Notes: generated by a model not told the origin, from the sequence alone. A stretch of DNA of 64,000 nucleotides from Pseudomonas sp. NFR16 (GCF_900108875.1 NZ_FNYJ01000006.1:357055-421054), one strand, 5' to 3'; positions 53,736-62,969 are shown, counted from the stretch's first letter. Numbers and translations are program-made.

Positions 53736-54908
53736 ATGCGTATCGTCGATATTCGCGAGAAGACCGTTTCCATTGCCTCGCCGATTGCCAACGCCTACAT
53801 CGATTTTTCCAAAATGACCTGCTCGGTGGTGGCCGTGATCACCGACGTGATTCGCGACGGCAAGCCGGTGATCGGCTACGGCTTCAACTCCAACGGCCGC
53901 TACGGGCAGGGCGCGCTCATGCGTGACCGCTTCCTGGCGCGCGTTCTGGAAGCAGACCCTGAAACGCTGATCGACCAGGAACACGACAATCTGGACCCGT
54001 TCGCCGTCTGGAAAACCCTGATGACCAACGAAAAGCCGGGCGGGCACGGTGAGCGTTCGGTGGCGGTGGGGACGATCGACATGGCAGTCTGGGACGCGGT
54101 GGCCAAGATCGAGGGCAAGCCGCTGTATCGCCTGCTGGCCGACCGTTACCGCAACGGCGTGGCCGACGACAAGGTGTGGGTGTACGCGGCGGGGGGCTAT
54201 TACTATCCCGGCAAAGACCAGAGCAAGCTCAAGGCCGAGATGCAGAGCTACCTGGATCGCGGATATGACGTGGTGAAGATGAAGATCGGCGCCGTGCCGC
54301 TGGCCGAAGACCTGCGTCGGATCGAAGCGGTGCTGGAAGTGGTGGGTGACGGCCAGCGCCTGGCGGTCGACGCCAACGGTCGTTTCGACCTCAAGACCGG
54401 CATCGCCTATGCCGAAGCGATCAAGCCGTACAACCTGTTCTGGTACGAAGAAGTGGGCGATCCGCTGGACTACGCCCTGCAAGCGGAACTGGCCAATCAC
54501 TACGAGTTGCCGATGGCCACGGGCGAAAACCTGTTCTCCCATCAGGACGCGCGCAATCTGCTGCGCCACGGCGGCATGCGCCCTGACCGCGATTTCCTGC
54601 AGTTCGACTGCGCGCTGTCCTACGGTCTGGTGGAATACCTTCGCACACTCGACGTGATGAAGGACCTGGGCTGGTCGTCCCGTCGGGTCGTGCCTCACGG
54701 TGGGCACCAGATGTCCCTGAACATCGCTGCGGGCTTGCACCTGGGCGGCAACGAGTCCTACCCGGACGTGTTCCAGCCATTCGGCGGCTTTGCCGATGGT
54801 ATCCGGGTAGAGAACAGCTACGTCGGACTGCCGGACATTCCTGGGGTGGGCTTCGAAGCCAAGTCAGCGCTGTATGCGGTGATGCGTGAACTGGGTGAGG
54901 GGGCGTAA
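53736..54908 (+). CDS. tarD: D-tartrate dehydratase (enolase superfamily)
   Basis: Enzyme of 390 aa turning D-tartrate into oxaloacetate and water. The metal ligands are D212, E238 and E264, with the KxK base at 181-183 and the acid/base H321. These are each one residue lower than the positions I recall for Bradyrhizobium TarD (213, 239, 265, 184, 322). The strand VDANGRFD and the loop GENLFSHQDARNLL are the same in both. An ACAGGAG ribosome site precedes the ATG at 53736. The next gene is a dicarboxylate carrier, giving a tartrate use unit. Confidence 0.93.
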   Translation: MRIVDIREKTVSIASPIANAYIDFSKMTCSVVAVITDVIRDGKPVIGYGFNSNGRYGQGALMRDRFLARVLEADPETLIDQEHDNLDPFAVWKTLMTNEKPGGHGERSVAVGTIDMAVWDAVAKIEGKPLYRLLADRYRNGVADDKVWVYAAGGYYYPGKDQSKLKAEMQSYLDRGYDVVKMKIGAVPLAEDLRRIEAVLEVVGDGQRLAVDANGRFDLKTGIAYAEAIKPYNLFWYEEVGDPLDYALQAELANHYELPMATGENLFSHQDARNLLRHGGMRPDRDFLQFDCALSYGLVEYLRTLDVMKDLGWSSRRVVPHGGHQMSLNIAAGLHLGGNESYPDVFQPFGGFADGIRVENSYVGLPDIPGVGFEAKSALYAVMRELGEGA

Positions 54909-54920
54909 ACACAACGCTTC

Positions 54921-55012
54921 GCCCCTGCAGGGGCGCGCTTGCCCGCGATGCGGTGTGTCAGTCACCGGCGATGTGTCTGACACATCGCAATCGCGAGAAA
55001 GCCCACTCCCAC
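54921..55012. repeat. REP-like inverted element
   Basis: CTTGCCCGCGATgcggtgtgtca arms face tgtctgacacatcgcaATCGCGAGAAAG. It is the same family as the element at 48686-48795. Decayed REP sequence continues to about 55190. Confidence 0.65.
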
Positions 55013-55057
55013 GAGGGTATTGCGGCATGGCGTGGTCTGGCGCCAAGCACCGATCCG

Positions 55058-55080
55058 GTGGGAGCGAGCTTGCTCGCGAA
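55058..55080 (+). repeat. REP core (GTGGGAGCGAGCTTGC type)
   Basis: GTGGGAGCGAGCTTGCTCGC then GAA, containing GCGAGC/GCTCGC arms. Identical cores flank the transposase gene at 63104 and 63914. Confidence 0.8.
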
Positions 55081-55159
55081 GACTGATCTCCAGACGCCGC
55101 ATGCTCCACAGCATGCACCGGCCTTTCCCGGCTCAAGCCGCTCCTAAAGACGCGGCAAG

Positions 55160-55250
55160 CTTTTCGTAGGACCGGCTTTAGCCGGGAACGCGTCGGTTGT
55201 TACGCCGCTGATCGAAGAGGGCTTAAAAGACAGATGGCTCACTCCCACCC
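55160..55250 (+). repeat. Composite repeat, copy near dctA
   Basis: Begins CTTTTCGTAGGACCGGCTTT, AGCCGGGAA and runs on to ACTCCCACCC. The stretch at 62970-63058 next to the transposase is similar over nearly the same length. Confidence 0.7.
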
Positions 55251-55308
55251 GTCCTCCATCGGTCAAGCAGTCCTTTCCCCTCATACAAAAACAACAGTGA
55301 GGCATTCC

Positions 55309-56658
55309 ATGGAACAGGCTTCGACACGCTGGTATTCCCAGCTCTACGTTCAGGTGCTGATCGGTATCGTCATAGGCGGCGCCATCGGTTTCTTTCTCCC
55401 CGACATCGGCGCCAAGCTGCAACCGTTCGCCGACGGCTTCATCAAGCTGATCAAGATGCTGCTCGCGCCGATCATTTTCGGCACGGTGGTGGTGGGCATC
55501 GCCAAGATGGGCAGCGTCAAAGAGGTGGGACGCATCGGCGCCAAGGCGCTGATCTACTTCGAGATCCTCTCGACCCTGGCACTGGTGATCGGTCTGGTGG
55601 TGGTCAATATCCTCAAGCCCGGCGTGGGCATGAACATCGACATCAACACCATCAACGGCAGTGCCATCAGCGGCTACACCCAGGCCGCCGCGGCGCAGGG
55701 CGGGGTGGTCGAATTCTTCATGAACATCATCCCGACCACGCTGTTCGACGCGTTTGCAAAAGGCGCGATGCTGCAGGTGATTCTGGTCTCGGTGCTGATG
55801 GGCGTTGCACTGGTGCAGATCGGCGAACCGGTCAAGCCGCTGGTCAACGTCATCGACATGCTGCTGCAGAGCCTGTTCCGTGTGGTGGCGATGGTCATGC
55901 GCCTGGCGCCGCTGGGGGCCGGGGCGGGGATGGCGTTCACCATCGGCAAATACGGCATCGGCACGTTGCTGTCGCTCGGCCAGTTGCTGGTCGCGCTGTA
56001 CGTCACCACCCTGCTGTTCATCGTGGTGATTCTGGGCTCGGTGGCACGCTGGTCGGGGCTGCCGTTGATGCAGTTCCTGCGGTATTTCAAGGACGAAATT
56101 CTGGTCACCCTCGGGACCTGCTCCACTGAAGCGGTGCTGCCGCGAATGATGGTCAAGCTGGAAAAACTCGGCTGCGAAAAATCGGTGGTCGGGATGGTCC
56201 TGCCGACCGGTTACACGTTCAATTCCGACGGCACCTGCATCTACCTGACCATGGCGGCGATTTTCGTCGCGCAGGCGACCAACACGCCGCTGACCTTGTG
56301 GGATCAACTGACGGTGCTGGGCGTTCTGCTGCTGACCTCCAAAGGCTCGGCCGGGGTGGCCGGGGCCGGCTTCGTCACGCTGGCCGCAACGCTGTCAGTG
56401 TTCCATGGCATTCCCATGATCGGTCTGGTGCTGTTGCTGGGCGTCGACCGTTTTCTCAATGAGGCACGCGCGGTCACCAACCTGATCGGTAACGGCATCG
56501 GCACCCTTGCCATTGCCAAATGGGACGGTTCTTTCGACAAGGCCAAGGCGGCGCGCGAGATCGCCGCGATGAACAACCGTTCCGCGAAACCCGGCCAGCC
56601 CGCACCCTCGGCTGCCGATCCGCTGAACGCGGCCCGCGTCGGAAAGTCGCAGGTCTGA
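55309..56658 (+). CDS. dctA: DctA-family C4-dicarboxylate:cation symporter
   Basis: Inner-membrane carrier of 449 aa with about eight helices and two re-entrant loops. The family hairpin reads LTSKGSAGVAGAGFVTLAATLS and the cation site is GYTFNSDGTCIYLTMAAIF (a Cys where many DctA have Ala). The ATG at 55309 has GTGAGG upstream; an in-frame ATG 75 bases earlier lies in repeat sequence. Located after tarD, it probably imports tartrate or other dicarboxylates, though a general succinate/malate carrier cannot be excluded. Confidence 0.92.
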   Translation: MEQASTRWYSQLYVQVLIGIVIGGAIGFFLPDIGAKLQPFADGFIKLIKMLLAPIIFGTVVVGIAKMGSVKEVGRIGAKALIYFEILSTLALVIGLVVVNILKPGVGMNIDINTINGSAISGYTQAAAAQGGVVEFFMNIIPTTLFDAFAKGAMLQVILVSVLMGVALVQIGEPVKPLVNVIDMLLQSLFRVVAMVMRLAPLGAGAGMAFTIGKYGIGTLLSLGQLLVALYVTTLLFIVVILGSVARWSGLPLMQFLRYFKDEILVTLGTCSTEAVLPRMMVKLEKLGCEKSVVGMVLPTGYTFNSDGTCIYLTMAAIFVAQATNTPLTLWDQLTVLGVLLLTSKGSAGVAGAGFVTLAATLSVFHGIPMIGLVLLLGVDRFLNEARAVTNLIGNGIGTLAIAKWDGSFDKAKAAREIAAMNNRSAKPGQPAPSAADPLNAARVGKSQV

Positions 56659-56769
56659 GGCGCGGGGCTGGCCGCCGGCGCAGGGGAGCCGCCAGTCAGC
56701 CGTTCGCTGGCCAACCCGCGCGCGTCTGCAGTGATAGACTCTCGCCACTTCAGACGAGGAGCGACAAAC

Positions 56770-57123
56770 GTGCGCAAGATGGCAACGATGGTGGCGGTGT
56801 TGATGCTGGCAGGTTGTGATGGCGGTAAGCCGGCCACACCCGCGAAGGTTCCGGCGACCGATTCGGTCACAGAAGCCGCCACTCCGGCTTCGCCGCAATG
56901 GACCATTCGCGTCCATTTGAAGGAAGCCCTGAGCGACATGACCTACTGGCTGGTCGAGCATCATTACCCGTCGTATGTGGTCAAGGTCGATGGCAGGGAA
57001 GTGGTCATGATCGGGCCGTTCGAGTCGCAGGACGCCGCCGAGAAAGCCAAGACCGACATCGACGCAGCGCTGGTCAAAGGCCATCGGCTTTCACAGCTGG
57101 AAGTCATCCCGCCCAAGCCTTGA
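56770..57123 (+). CDS. Putative lipoprotein with SPOR-like domain
   Basis: Protein of 117 aa starting at GTG 56770, chosen for the GAGGAG 8 bases upstream. The signal ends in lipobox LAGC (Cys13 or so). After a Pro/Ala linker comes WTIRVHLKEALSDMTYWLVEHHYPSYVVKVDGREVVMIGPF and the DAAEKAKTDI helix, reminiscent of a peptidoglycan-binding SPOR domain. Function unknown. Confidence 0.8.
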   Translation: MRKMATMVAVLMLAGCDGGKPATPAKVPATDSVTEAATPASPQWTIRVHLKEALSDMTYWLVEHHYPSYVVKVDGREVVMIGPFESQDAAEKAKTDIDAALVKGHRLSQLEVIPPKP

Positions 57124-57222
57124 TGCGGCGACTGCACGATGTAGCGCGACACCTTGCCATGGCCGTGACACCCTCGGTCAACGCGTTCGAATACTCGGGC
57201 GCGTCAACCGGGAATCGCCGTT

Positions 57223-57714
57223 ATGGACGAGATTCAACGCCTGAGTGATTTGCTCAATGCCAATCAGCGTTACGAAGAGCAGAAGCAACAGCGCTTTCAC
57301 GACGACCTCGTGCAGTGGAACGCCAGCATCGACGCGCTTTATCAGCAGGTCGAAGGCTGGCTCAAGCCCTTGGTCGAAGCGGGCCAGACCCGCTTCGAAT
57401 ACGATCCGCATCAGGCCCAGAGCAAGGGCTATCCTGACGATAACTCGCCGTTCAGAAGCCGCCGACTAACCTTTTCACTGGCCGCGCATCGGGTCACATT
57501 CGTCCCGGATGCCATGGGGCCGGCAGGGCAGGTGAGTGTGTCGGTCAATGGGCTGAGTCTGCACGGGCAGGAGAAGTATTCGTTACACCTGGAAGCCGAA
57601 CGGCAGGTGTGGATGCTGAAGAAGACCGTCGGGGTGAAGGATTCTGAACCTGAGACGTTTACCGCTGATTTTTTCGCCAGATTGCTGCAGGGCGTGGTGC
57701 CGCAGCGGCGTTGA
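57223..57714 (+). CDS. Conserved hypothetical protein
   Basis: Cytosolic protein of 163 aa. The first 60 residues are helical with heptad character (RLSDLLNANQRYEEQKQQRFHDDLVQWNASI in parts); the rest looks beta-rich. No motif recognised. A GGGAA upstream is a weak ribosome site. Confidence 0.75.
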   Translation: MDEIQRLSDLLNANQRYEEQKQQRFHDDLVQWNASIDALYQQVEGWLKPLVEAGQTRFEYDPHQAQSKGYPDDNSPFRSRRLTFSLAAHRVTFVPDAMGPAGQVSVSVNGLSLHGQEKYSLHLEAERQVWMLKKTVGVKDSEPETFTADFFARLLQGVVPQRR

Positions 57715-57742
57715 GTGCATCGAGCGATGGCGGCAAATGCCG

Positions 57743-57762
57743 AAGGCCGTTGCAACGGCCTT
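57743..57762. terminator. Hairpin between convergent genes
   Basis: AAGGCCGTT/AACGGCCTT almost perfect palindrome, no strong T tract. Possible shared terminator. Confidence 0.45.
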
Positions 57763-57789
57763 GGGCAAATGCGATATCGGCGTGCCGCC

Positions 57790-58107
57790 TCAGCGACGGC
57801 CCAGCAACAGGCCGACGACCAGACCGAAGCCAGCCGACACGGCAACGGTCTGCCATGGGTGACCGCCGATGTAAGTCTCGGTCGCTTCGACCGCAGGCTT
57901 GGTGCGCTCACGCACATTGCTCACCGAATCCAGTGCCTGTTTCAGCTTCAGGCTCAGTTGCGCACGCACGGTCTCTCCCTCTTCGCCAACCAGCGCTGCG
58001 CTGTCCTTGAGCAGTTTGTCGGACTCTTCAATGAGGGCCGCCAATTCGCTGAAAGCCTGATCCTTGATCTGTTCGGCGGCGTTCTGGGCAGCAGTTTTAC
58101 GAGCCAT
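57790..58107 (-). CDS. DUF883 family protein (ElaB/YqjD type)
   Basis: Protein of 105 aa with a long amphipathic helix and a C-terminal glycine-rich membrane anchor, HPWQTVAVSAGFGLVVGLLL ending GRR. ElaB and YqjD are ribosome-associated inner-membrane proteins of stationary phase; role here inferred from the family. Confidence 0.92.
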   Translation of the reverse strand: MARKTAAQNAAEQIKDQAFSELAALIEESDKLLKDSAALVGEEGETVRAQLSLKLKQALDSVSNVRERTKPAVEATETYIGGHPWQTVAVSAGFGLVVGLLLGRR

Positions 58108-58305
58108 GGCTATTTCCTTTCAGTTGATAACGGCAGTGAGCAATGGAGTCACCGGGGGGGCAAAAGTTGCAGGGCGTTTCGGAGGGAGCCAAAAAGTGCG
58201 ACGAATGTCGTCGGGCGACGCCCTCGTCGGGTGTAAGATGCTGACGCTTTTGAGCCATACGTGGCTCTGTCATAGCGTTTCGTTTTTGCACACGAGGTAA
58301 CCGTC

Positions 58306-58563
58306 ATGAGTTTCAACCTGGCCAACAAGTCCCTTGCCGAACGCGCCGCCATCGAGGACGAAAAATCCCGTCTGTTCGAGCTGTGGCAGAGCAATCTGGG
58401 CAAGGCCAAGGGCGACGCGGCCCGTCTGATGGGCGAGCGCGCCAAGCGCAAAGGCAAATGGTCGGAGTGGGTGCGCGCCGAGCTCGACGCCATGTCGCCG
58501 CCTGAATACGCCAACATGGTCCGCGCAGAAGTCAATCGCCAGGTCGCCGCCGCACGCGGCTGA
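58306..58563 (+). CDS. Conserved hypothetical small basic protein
   Basis: Protein of 85 aa, helical and rich in Arg/Lys (GERAKRKGKWSEWVRAELDAM). No domain recognised. It is divergent from the DUF883 gene. An ACGAGG lies about 9 bases before the ATG. Confidence 0.75.
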   Translation: MSFNLANKSLAERAAIEDEKSRLFELWQSNLGKAKGDAARLMGERAKRKGKWSEWVRAELDAMSPPEYANMVRAEVNRQVAAARG

Positions 58564-58618
58564 TGCCCGCTGCTGCGATGTGCCGCTGCGCAGCCCTGTC
58601 AGCGGCACCCGGCAGGCA

Positions 58619-59098
58619 TTACCAGCTCCCGCTTGCCGGTTGCGGCAGGCTCAGCGTGCCGCTGTCATAAAACCGCATCGTTCCGAACAAGCCGCCCGCC
58701 AGCTTGCCGTGTAACTCATACGGCAAATTGTCGAGGCGCTGCTGCTCGGTCAGCCCGACGGCCTGGCGCAGCGCGGCGAACGCTGACACCGTGACCGGCA
58801 CCGTCAGCACGCCTTCGGAAAAACGGCCGATGGTGCCTTTCTGATCGCTGACGCCCGAGGCCAGCAGTTTGCCGTTCACGTCCAGATTCAGCGCCACGCC
58901 GTCGTATGCGATGTCGGTGTCGTTCGGGTTCTGCAGACGCAGTTTGACGGCGAAGCGGATCTCAAGATCCTGGCCCTGCAAAGGCTCGATACCCACCACG
59001 TTGATGTTCAGCGGGTCACGATTGGGGAACAGCGCGCAGGCGCTCAGCGCCAGAATCAGCAGGCCGGCCAGCAGGGTTCGGATCGGGCGTAAGGGCAT
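58619..59098 (-). CDS. LEA type 2 family lipoprotein
   Basis: Lipoprotein of 159 aa; the signal ends at LSAC (Cys near 21). The rest is a water-stress/hypersensitive-response (LEA14-type) beta domain: EIRFAVKLRLQNPNDTDIAYDGVALNLDVNG is typical. Likely attached to the outer membrane. Function unknown. Confidence 0.88.
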   Translation of the reverse strand: MPLRPIRTLLAGLLILALSACALFPNRDPLNINVVGIEPLQGQDLEIRFAVKLRLQNPNDTDIAYDGVALNLDVNGKLLASGVSDQKGTIGRFSEGVLTVPVTVSAFAALRQAVGLTEQQRLDNLPYELHGKLAGGLFGTMRFYDSGTLSLPQPASGSW

Positions 59099-59152
59099 CG
59101 GACACTCCAGTGAAGCGGGCTGAAGGGGGCACGGCGCACCCCACTCAACAGC

Positions 59153-60637
59153 TTAGCGGTTCAACTGTGCGACCTCGCGGGCGGTGAGAGGTTCTGCTGG
59201 CGCAGGGAGCGTCGGGTCCTGCAGAACCTTGACCGTAGAGGCCTCCGGGTCGAACTCGGTGAGTTCCTCTTCCTGATGTTCTTCGGGCAGGAATATGTTC
59301 AGCACGATGGCGCAGAACGCCCCGATCGTGATGGGCGATTCGAAGATGTTGTGCAGCGCCTTCGGCAACTCGCGCAGCACCTCTGGCACCGCGGCGACGC
59401 CCAGCCCCATGCCGAGCGAGATAGCCACGATCAGCATGTTGCGCCGATGCAGGCCAGCCTCCGAGAGAATCTTGATGCCGGCAACGGCCACGGTGCCGAA
59501 CATGATCAGGGTGGCGCCCCCCAGAACCGGCTTGGGCATCAGTTGCAGCACGGCGCCGATGACCGGGAACAGGCCGAGCAGCACGAGAATGCCGGCGATG
59601 AAAAACGCCACATAGCGACTGGCGACGCCGGTCAGCTGGATAACGCCGTTGTTCTGCGCGAAGGTCACCATCGGCAGGCTGTTGAACACGGCCGCCATCG
59701 CCGAGTTCAGGCCATCGGCGAGCAGTCCGGATTTGATCCGGCGGATGTACACCGGGCCACTGACAGGCTGTTGCGAGATCATCGAGTTGGCGGTGAGGTC
59801 GCCAGCCGCTTCCAGTGGCGATACCAGAAAGATCACGGCAATCGGTATGAACGCCAGCAGATCAAAGGAAAAACCGTACTTGAACGGCACCGGCAGACTC
59901 ATCAACGGCACCTGCGGCATGTGCGCGAAGTCGATGCGGCCCATGTACCACGCCACAGCGAAGCCAAGGGTCAGGCCGATAATGATCGCGCTCAGCCGCA
60001 GCAACGGAATATTGAAACGGTTGAGCACCACAATCGTGGCCAGCACCAGGCCCGCCAGCCCCAGGTTCGCCGCCGAGCCCATGTCACTGGCGCCGAATCC
60101 GCCCGCCATGTCGGTCATGGCAACCTTGAGCAGCGACAGGCCCATGAGGGTAATGATTGTGCCGGTCACCACTGGAGTGATCAGCTTGCGCAGCTTGCCG
60201 ATGAACTGACTGAGCGCCACTTCGATGAAGGCTGCGCAGAAGCACACGCCAAAAATGGTCGACAGCACTTCTTCAGTGCCGCCGCCACGGCTCTTCACCA
60301 GGAAGCCGGCGCTGAGGATCACGCTGAGAAAGGAAAAACTGGTGCCTTGCAGGCAGAGCAGACCAGAACCGATCGGCCCGAAGCGCCTGGCTTGCACGAA
60401 AGTGCCCAGCCCCGAGACGAACAGCGCCATGCTGATCAGATAGGGCACTTCACTGTCCAGGCCCAGCACGCTGCCAACGATCAGCGTGGGCGTGATGATG
60501 CCGACGAAGCTGGCAAGCACGTGCTGCAGCGCAGCGAAGATTGCGGCGGTGAAATGCGGTCGGTCGTTGAGGCCGTAGATCAGGTCGGTCGGGCGTGAGG
60601 CGCGAGTTGAGGCGGAGCTGCTTTGCGGTGTGATCAT
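59153..60637 (-). CDS. NCS2 xanthine/uric acid permease
   Basis: Inner-membrane purine:proton symporter of 494 aa with about 14 helices. The QH motif is in the first helix (ALQHVLASF). The NCS2 signature reads QNNGVIQLTGVASRY, whose T-G ending marks the xanthine/urate branch (XanQ, UacT) rather than uracil carriers (T-R). A C-terminal acidic tail of about 50 residues is not part of the fold. The choice between xanthine and urate is open. Confidence 0.9.
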   Translation of the reverse strand: MITPQSSSASTRASRPTDLIYGLNDRPHFTAAIFAALQHVLASFVGIITPTLIVGSVLGLDSEVPYLISMALFVSGLGTFVQARRFGPIGSGLLCLQGTSFSFLSVILSAGFLVKSRGGGTEEVLSTIFGVCFCAAFIEVALSQFIGKLRKLITPVVTGTIITLMGLSLLKVAMTDMAGGFGASDMGSAANLGLAGLVLATIVVLNRFNIPLLRLSAIIIGLTLGFAVAWYMGRIDFAHMPQVPLMSLPVPFKYGFSFDLLAFIPIAVIFLVSPLEAAGDLTANSMISQQPVSGPVYIRRIKSGLLADGLNSAMAAVFNSLPMVTFAQNNGVIQLTGVASRYVAFFIAGILVLLGLFPVIGAVLQLMPKPVLGGATLIMFGTVAVAGIKILSEAGLHRRNMLIVAISLGMGLGVAAVPEVLRELPKALHNIFESPITIGAFCAIVLNIFLPEEHQEEELTEFDPEASTVKVLQDPTLPAPAEPLTAREVAQLNR

Positions 60638-61000
60638 GGTTAGCCTGCCAATTGTTTTTATTCGGTCGTGGGCTTTGCAGGTGACGCTGAACTGACCGGA
60701 AGACAGAACTTAACTGTCAGGTCAGGTTTTGCGACTCTACAACATGTCCACAGCATGAAAAACAATTTATTGAAAAATTGTGTACAAAATAACGGCATGA
60801 GTCAGCCAGAACGCCCGTCGAAAAAAGGGCGCGAAGGATGCCAGAAAATGTTTCGCGGGTCTGCGTCGGGCGCTTATTCTGTTGCCTTTGAACCTGACGT
60901 CGGCGATCGGCGTCCAACTCGGCGGATTGTATGGGGCAAACCAGGTCCTGACGGGGCCATCTCTCGACAAGGAGGTTTCAACTGGGGCGTAAAGATCTTC
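60638..61000. other. Intergenic region between permease and ArsR gene
   Basis: About 360 bases. An AT-rich stretch at 60755-60795 contains the inverted repeat CAATTT/AAATTG (60763-60780) followed by TTGTGTACAA, possible operator sites. An AAGGAGG at about 60969 lies too far (over 25 bases) from the ArsR start to serve it. No gene supported. Confidence 0.4.
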
Positions 61001-61294
61001 ATGAGCACTGCACAGCAATTTTCGTTGACTGATCTGCAAGTCACGTTGATTTCCCGAGCGCTTGCTGACCGCAGGCGATATCAGATTCTCGTTCAGATCG
61101 GCGCCAGCGATGAGCCGGTGCCGTGCGCCGCGCTGCTCAAGGTGCATCCGGTGAGCGCGGCGACGGTTTCCCATCATACGAAGGAGCTCGAGCGCGCCGG
61201 CTTGATCGCCACGCTGCGTGAAGGCAAGTACGCCAGTTTCCAGATCCGGCGCGAGGTGCTGCACGCGTACGCCAGGCAACTGATGCATATATGA
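61001..61294 (+). CDS. ArsR-family winged-helix regulator
   Basis: Regulator of 97 aa. The HTH (about 15-85) reads LISRALADRRRYQILVQIG, then VSAATVSHHTKELERAGLI and the wing LREGKYASFQI. It lacks the ELCVCDL-type metal-binding Cys pair, so it is unlikely to sense arsenite-type metals. A longer frame upstream lacks ArsR similarity. It lies upstream of the aldehyde dehydrogenase. Confidence 0.88.
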   Translation: MSTAQQFSLTDLQVTLISRALADRRRYQILVQIGASDEPVPCAALLKVHPVSAATVSHHTKELERAGLIATLREGKYASFQIRREVLHAYARQLMHI

Positions 61295-61417
61295 GTACAG
61301 GCTGTGAGCACACTGTGACGGCCGCACTGAGGTTGACCGATAGCGGCATATGCCCGTAAATTGGACGGCCTTTTTCCCCTTCTCCCGCCTCACGCCAGGC
61401 GCATCCGGAGCTTGTTT

Positions 61418-62851
61418 ATGTACCCAGACGTTCAGCTGTTCATCGATGGTCAATGGCGCACCAGTGAAGACGGTCGCACCCTGGCCGTCATCAATCCGGC
61501 CACGGGCGAAACCCTGGGCAGCGTCGCCCATGCCGGGATCGCCGATCTGGACAAGGCGCTGCTCGCCGCCGAGCGTGGTTTCGAAACCTGGCGCAGCACG
61601 CCGGCGTACGACCGCTACAAGATCATGCAGAAGGCTGCCAATCTGCTGCGCGAACGCGCTGACAGCATCGCCAGCATCATGACCCAGGAGCAGGGCAAGC
61701 CGCTGGCCGAAGCGCGCATGGAAACCCTCGCCGCCGCCGATATCATCGACTGGCTGGCCGAAGAGGGCCGTCGCGCCTATGGCCGACTGGTGCCATCGCG
61801 CAATGTGTCGGTCGAGCAGAAAGTCATCAAGGAGCCTGTCGGTCCGGTCGCCGCTTTCACGCCATGGAACTTCCCGATCAACCAGGTGGTGCGCAAGCTG
61901 TCCTCTGCGCTGGCCGCGGGTTGCTCAATCATCGTCAAGGCGCCGGAAGAAACCCCGGCGTCGCCTGCCGAACTGATCCGCGCGTTTGTCGATGCCGGCG
62001 TGCCGGCCGGTGTCATCGGCCTGGTGTACGGCGACCCGGCACAGATTTCCAGCTACCTGATCGCCCACCCGACCATCAAGAAGGTCACCTTCACCGGCTC
62101 CACGCCGGTGGGCAAGCAACTGGCCGCATTGGCGGGCCAGCACATGAAGCGCGCGACCATGGAGCTGGGTGGCCATGCGCCTGCGCTGGTCTTCGACGAC
62201 GCCGACATCGACCTCGCCGCCCGTGTGCTGGCAGGTGCCAAGTTCCGCAACGCCGGTCAGGTCTGCGTGTCGCCGACGCGCATTCTGGTGCAGCGCGGGG
62301 TGTTTGACGCGTTCGCCGAGAAATTCGTCGGTCTGACCCATGAGGTCAAGGTCGGCAATGGTCTGGAGCAGGGCGTAACCATGGGCCCGGTCGCCAATGA
62401 GCGGCGCATTCCGGCGCTGTCGGCCTTGATCAAGGATGCCAGCGACAACGGCGCCAAGGTTCACACCGGCGGCAAGGCGGTCGAGGGCCCTGGCTACTTC
62501 TTCGAGCCCACCGTGCTCAGCGGACTGACCACCGAAATGCGCATCATGAACGAAGAACCGTTCGGCCCGGTCGCGCTGCTGGTGCCATTCGACACCGTCG
62601 AAGACGCCGTCAAGGAGTCCAACCGCGTGCCGTTCGGTCTGGCGTCGTACGCCTTCACCACCTCCATGAAAACCGCGCACATCCTCAGCACCCGCATCGA
62701 GGCCGGCATGCTCTCCATCAACCACCAGGGCATCGGTTTGGTGGAAGTGCCATTCGGCGGCATCAAGGATTCCGGCTATGGCTCCGAAGGCGGCACCGAA
62801 GCCATCGAAGCGTACCTGAACACCAAGCTGGTCACCGTGTTCAACCTGTAA
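61418..62851 (+). CDS. NAD(P)-dependent aldehyde dehydrogenase, succinate-semialdehyde dehydrogenase family
   Basis: Enzyme of 477 aa. Catalytic Cys in NAGQVCVSPTRI, Glu in TMELGGHAPALV, nucleotide loop FTGSTPVG. The family includes succinate-semialdehyde and 2-oxoglutarate-semialdehyde dehydrogenases; the second would end an oxidative arabinose route such as the one suggested near 35-40 kb, but that link is inference. The ATG at 61418 has CGGAG upstream. Strong terminator follows. Confidence 0.9.
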   Translation: MYPDVQLFIDGQWRTSEDGRTLAVINPATGETLGSVAHAGIADLDKALLAAERGFETWRSTPAYDRYKIMQKAANLLRERADSIASIMTQEQGKPLAEARMETLAAADIIDWLAEEGRRAYGRLVPSRNVSVEQKVIKEPVGPVAAFTPWNFPINQVVRKLSSALAAGCSIIVKAPEETPASPAELIRAFVDAGVPAGVIGLVYGDPAQISSYLIAHPTIKKVTFTGSTPVGKQLAALAGQHMKRATMELGGHAPALVFDDADIDLAARVLAGAKFRNAGQVCVSPTRILVQRGVFDAFAEKFVGLTHEVKVGNGLEQGVTMGPVANERRIPALSALIKDASDNGAKVHTGGKAVEGPGYFFEPTVLSGLTTEMRIMNEEPFGPVALLVPFDTVEDAVKESNRVPFGLASYAFTTSMKTAHILSTRIEAGMLSINHQGIGLVEVPFGGIKDSGYGSEGGTEAIEAYLNTKLVTVFNL

Positions 62852-62867
62852 CACCTGGACCGTGTTG

Positions 62868-62901
62868 AAGCAAAAGCCCACCTTACGGTGGGCTTTTGCT
62901 T
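62868..62901. terminator. Terminator of aldehyde dehydrogenase gene
   Basis: Fifteen-base perfect stem (AAGCAAAAGCCCACC with GGTGGGCTTTTGCTT) around a TTAC loop. Works in both directions. Confidence 0.92.
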
Positions 62902-62969
62902 GGTGGACTTTTTATTGGTGGCTGGAAATGGCCTCTTCCCGGCTGAAGCCGGCCTACAGATGCTGCAGA

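Noticed and set aside
60668..61000. N-terminal extension of the ArsR-type gene by 111 codons
   Set aside because: ArsR similarity begins at the 61001 start; the extension has odd composition and crosses the probable operator region.
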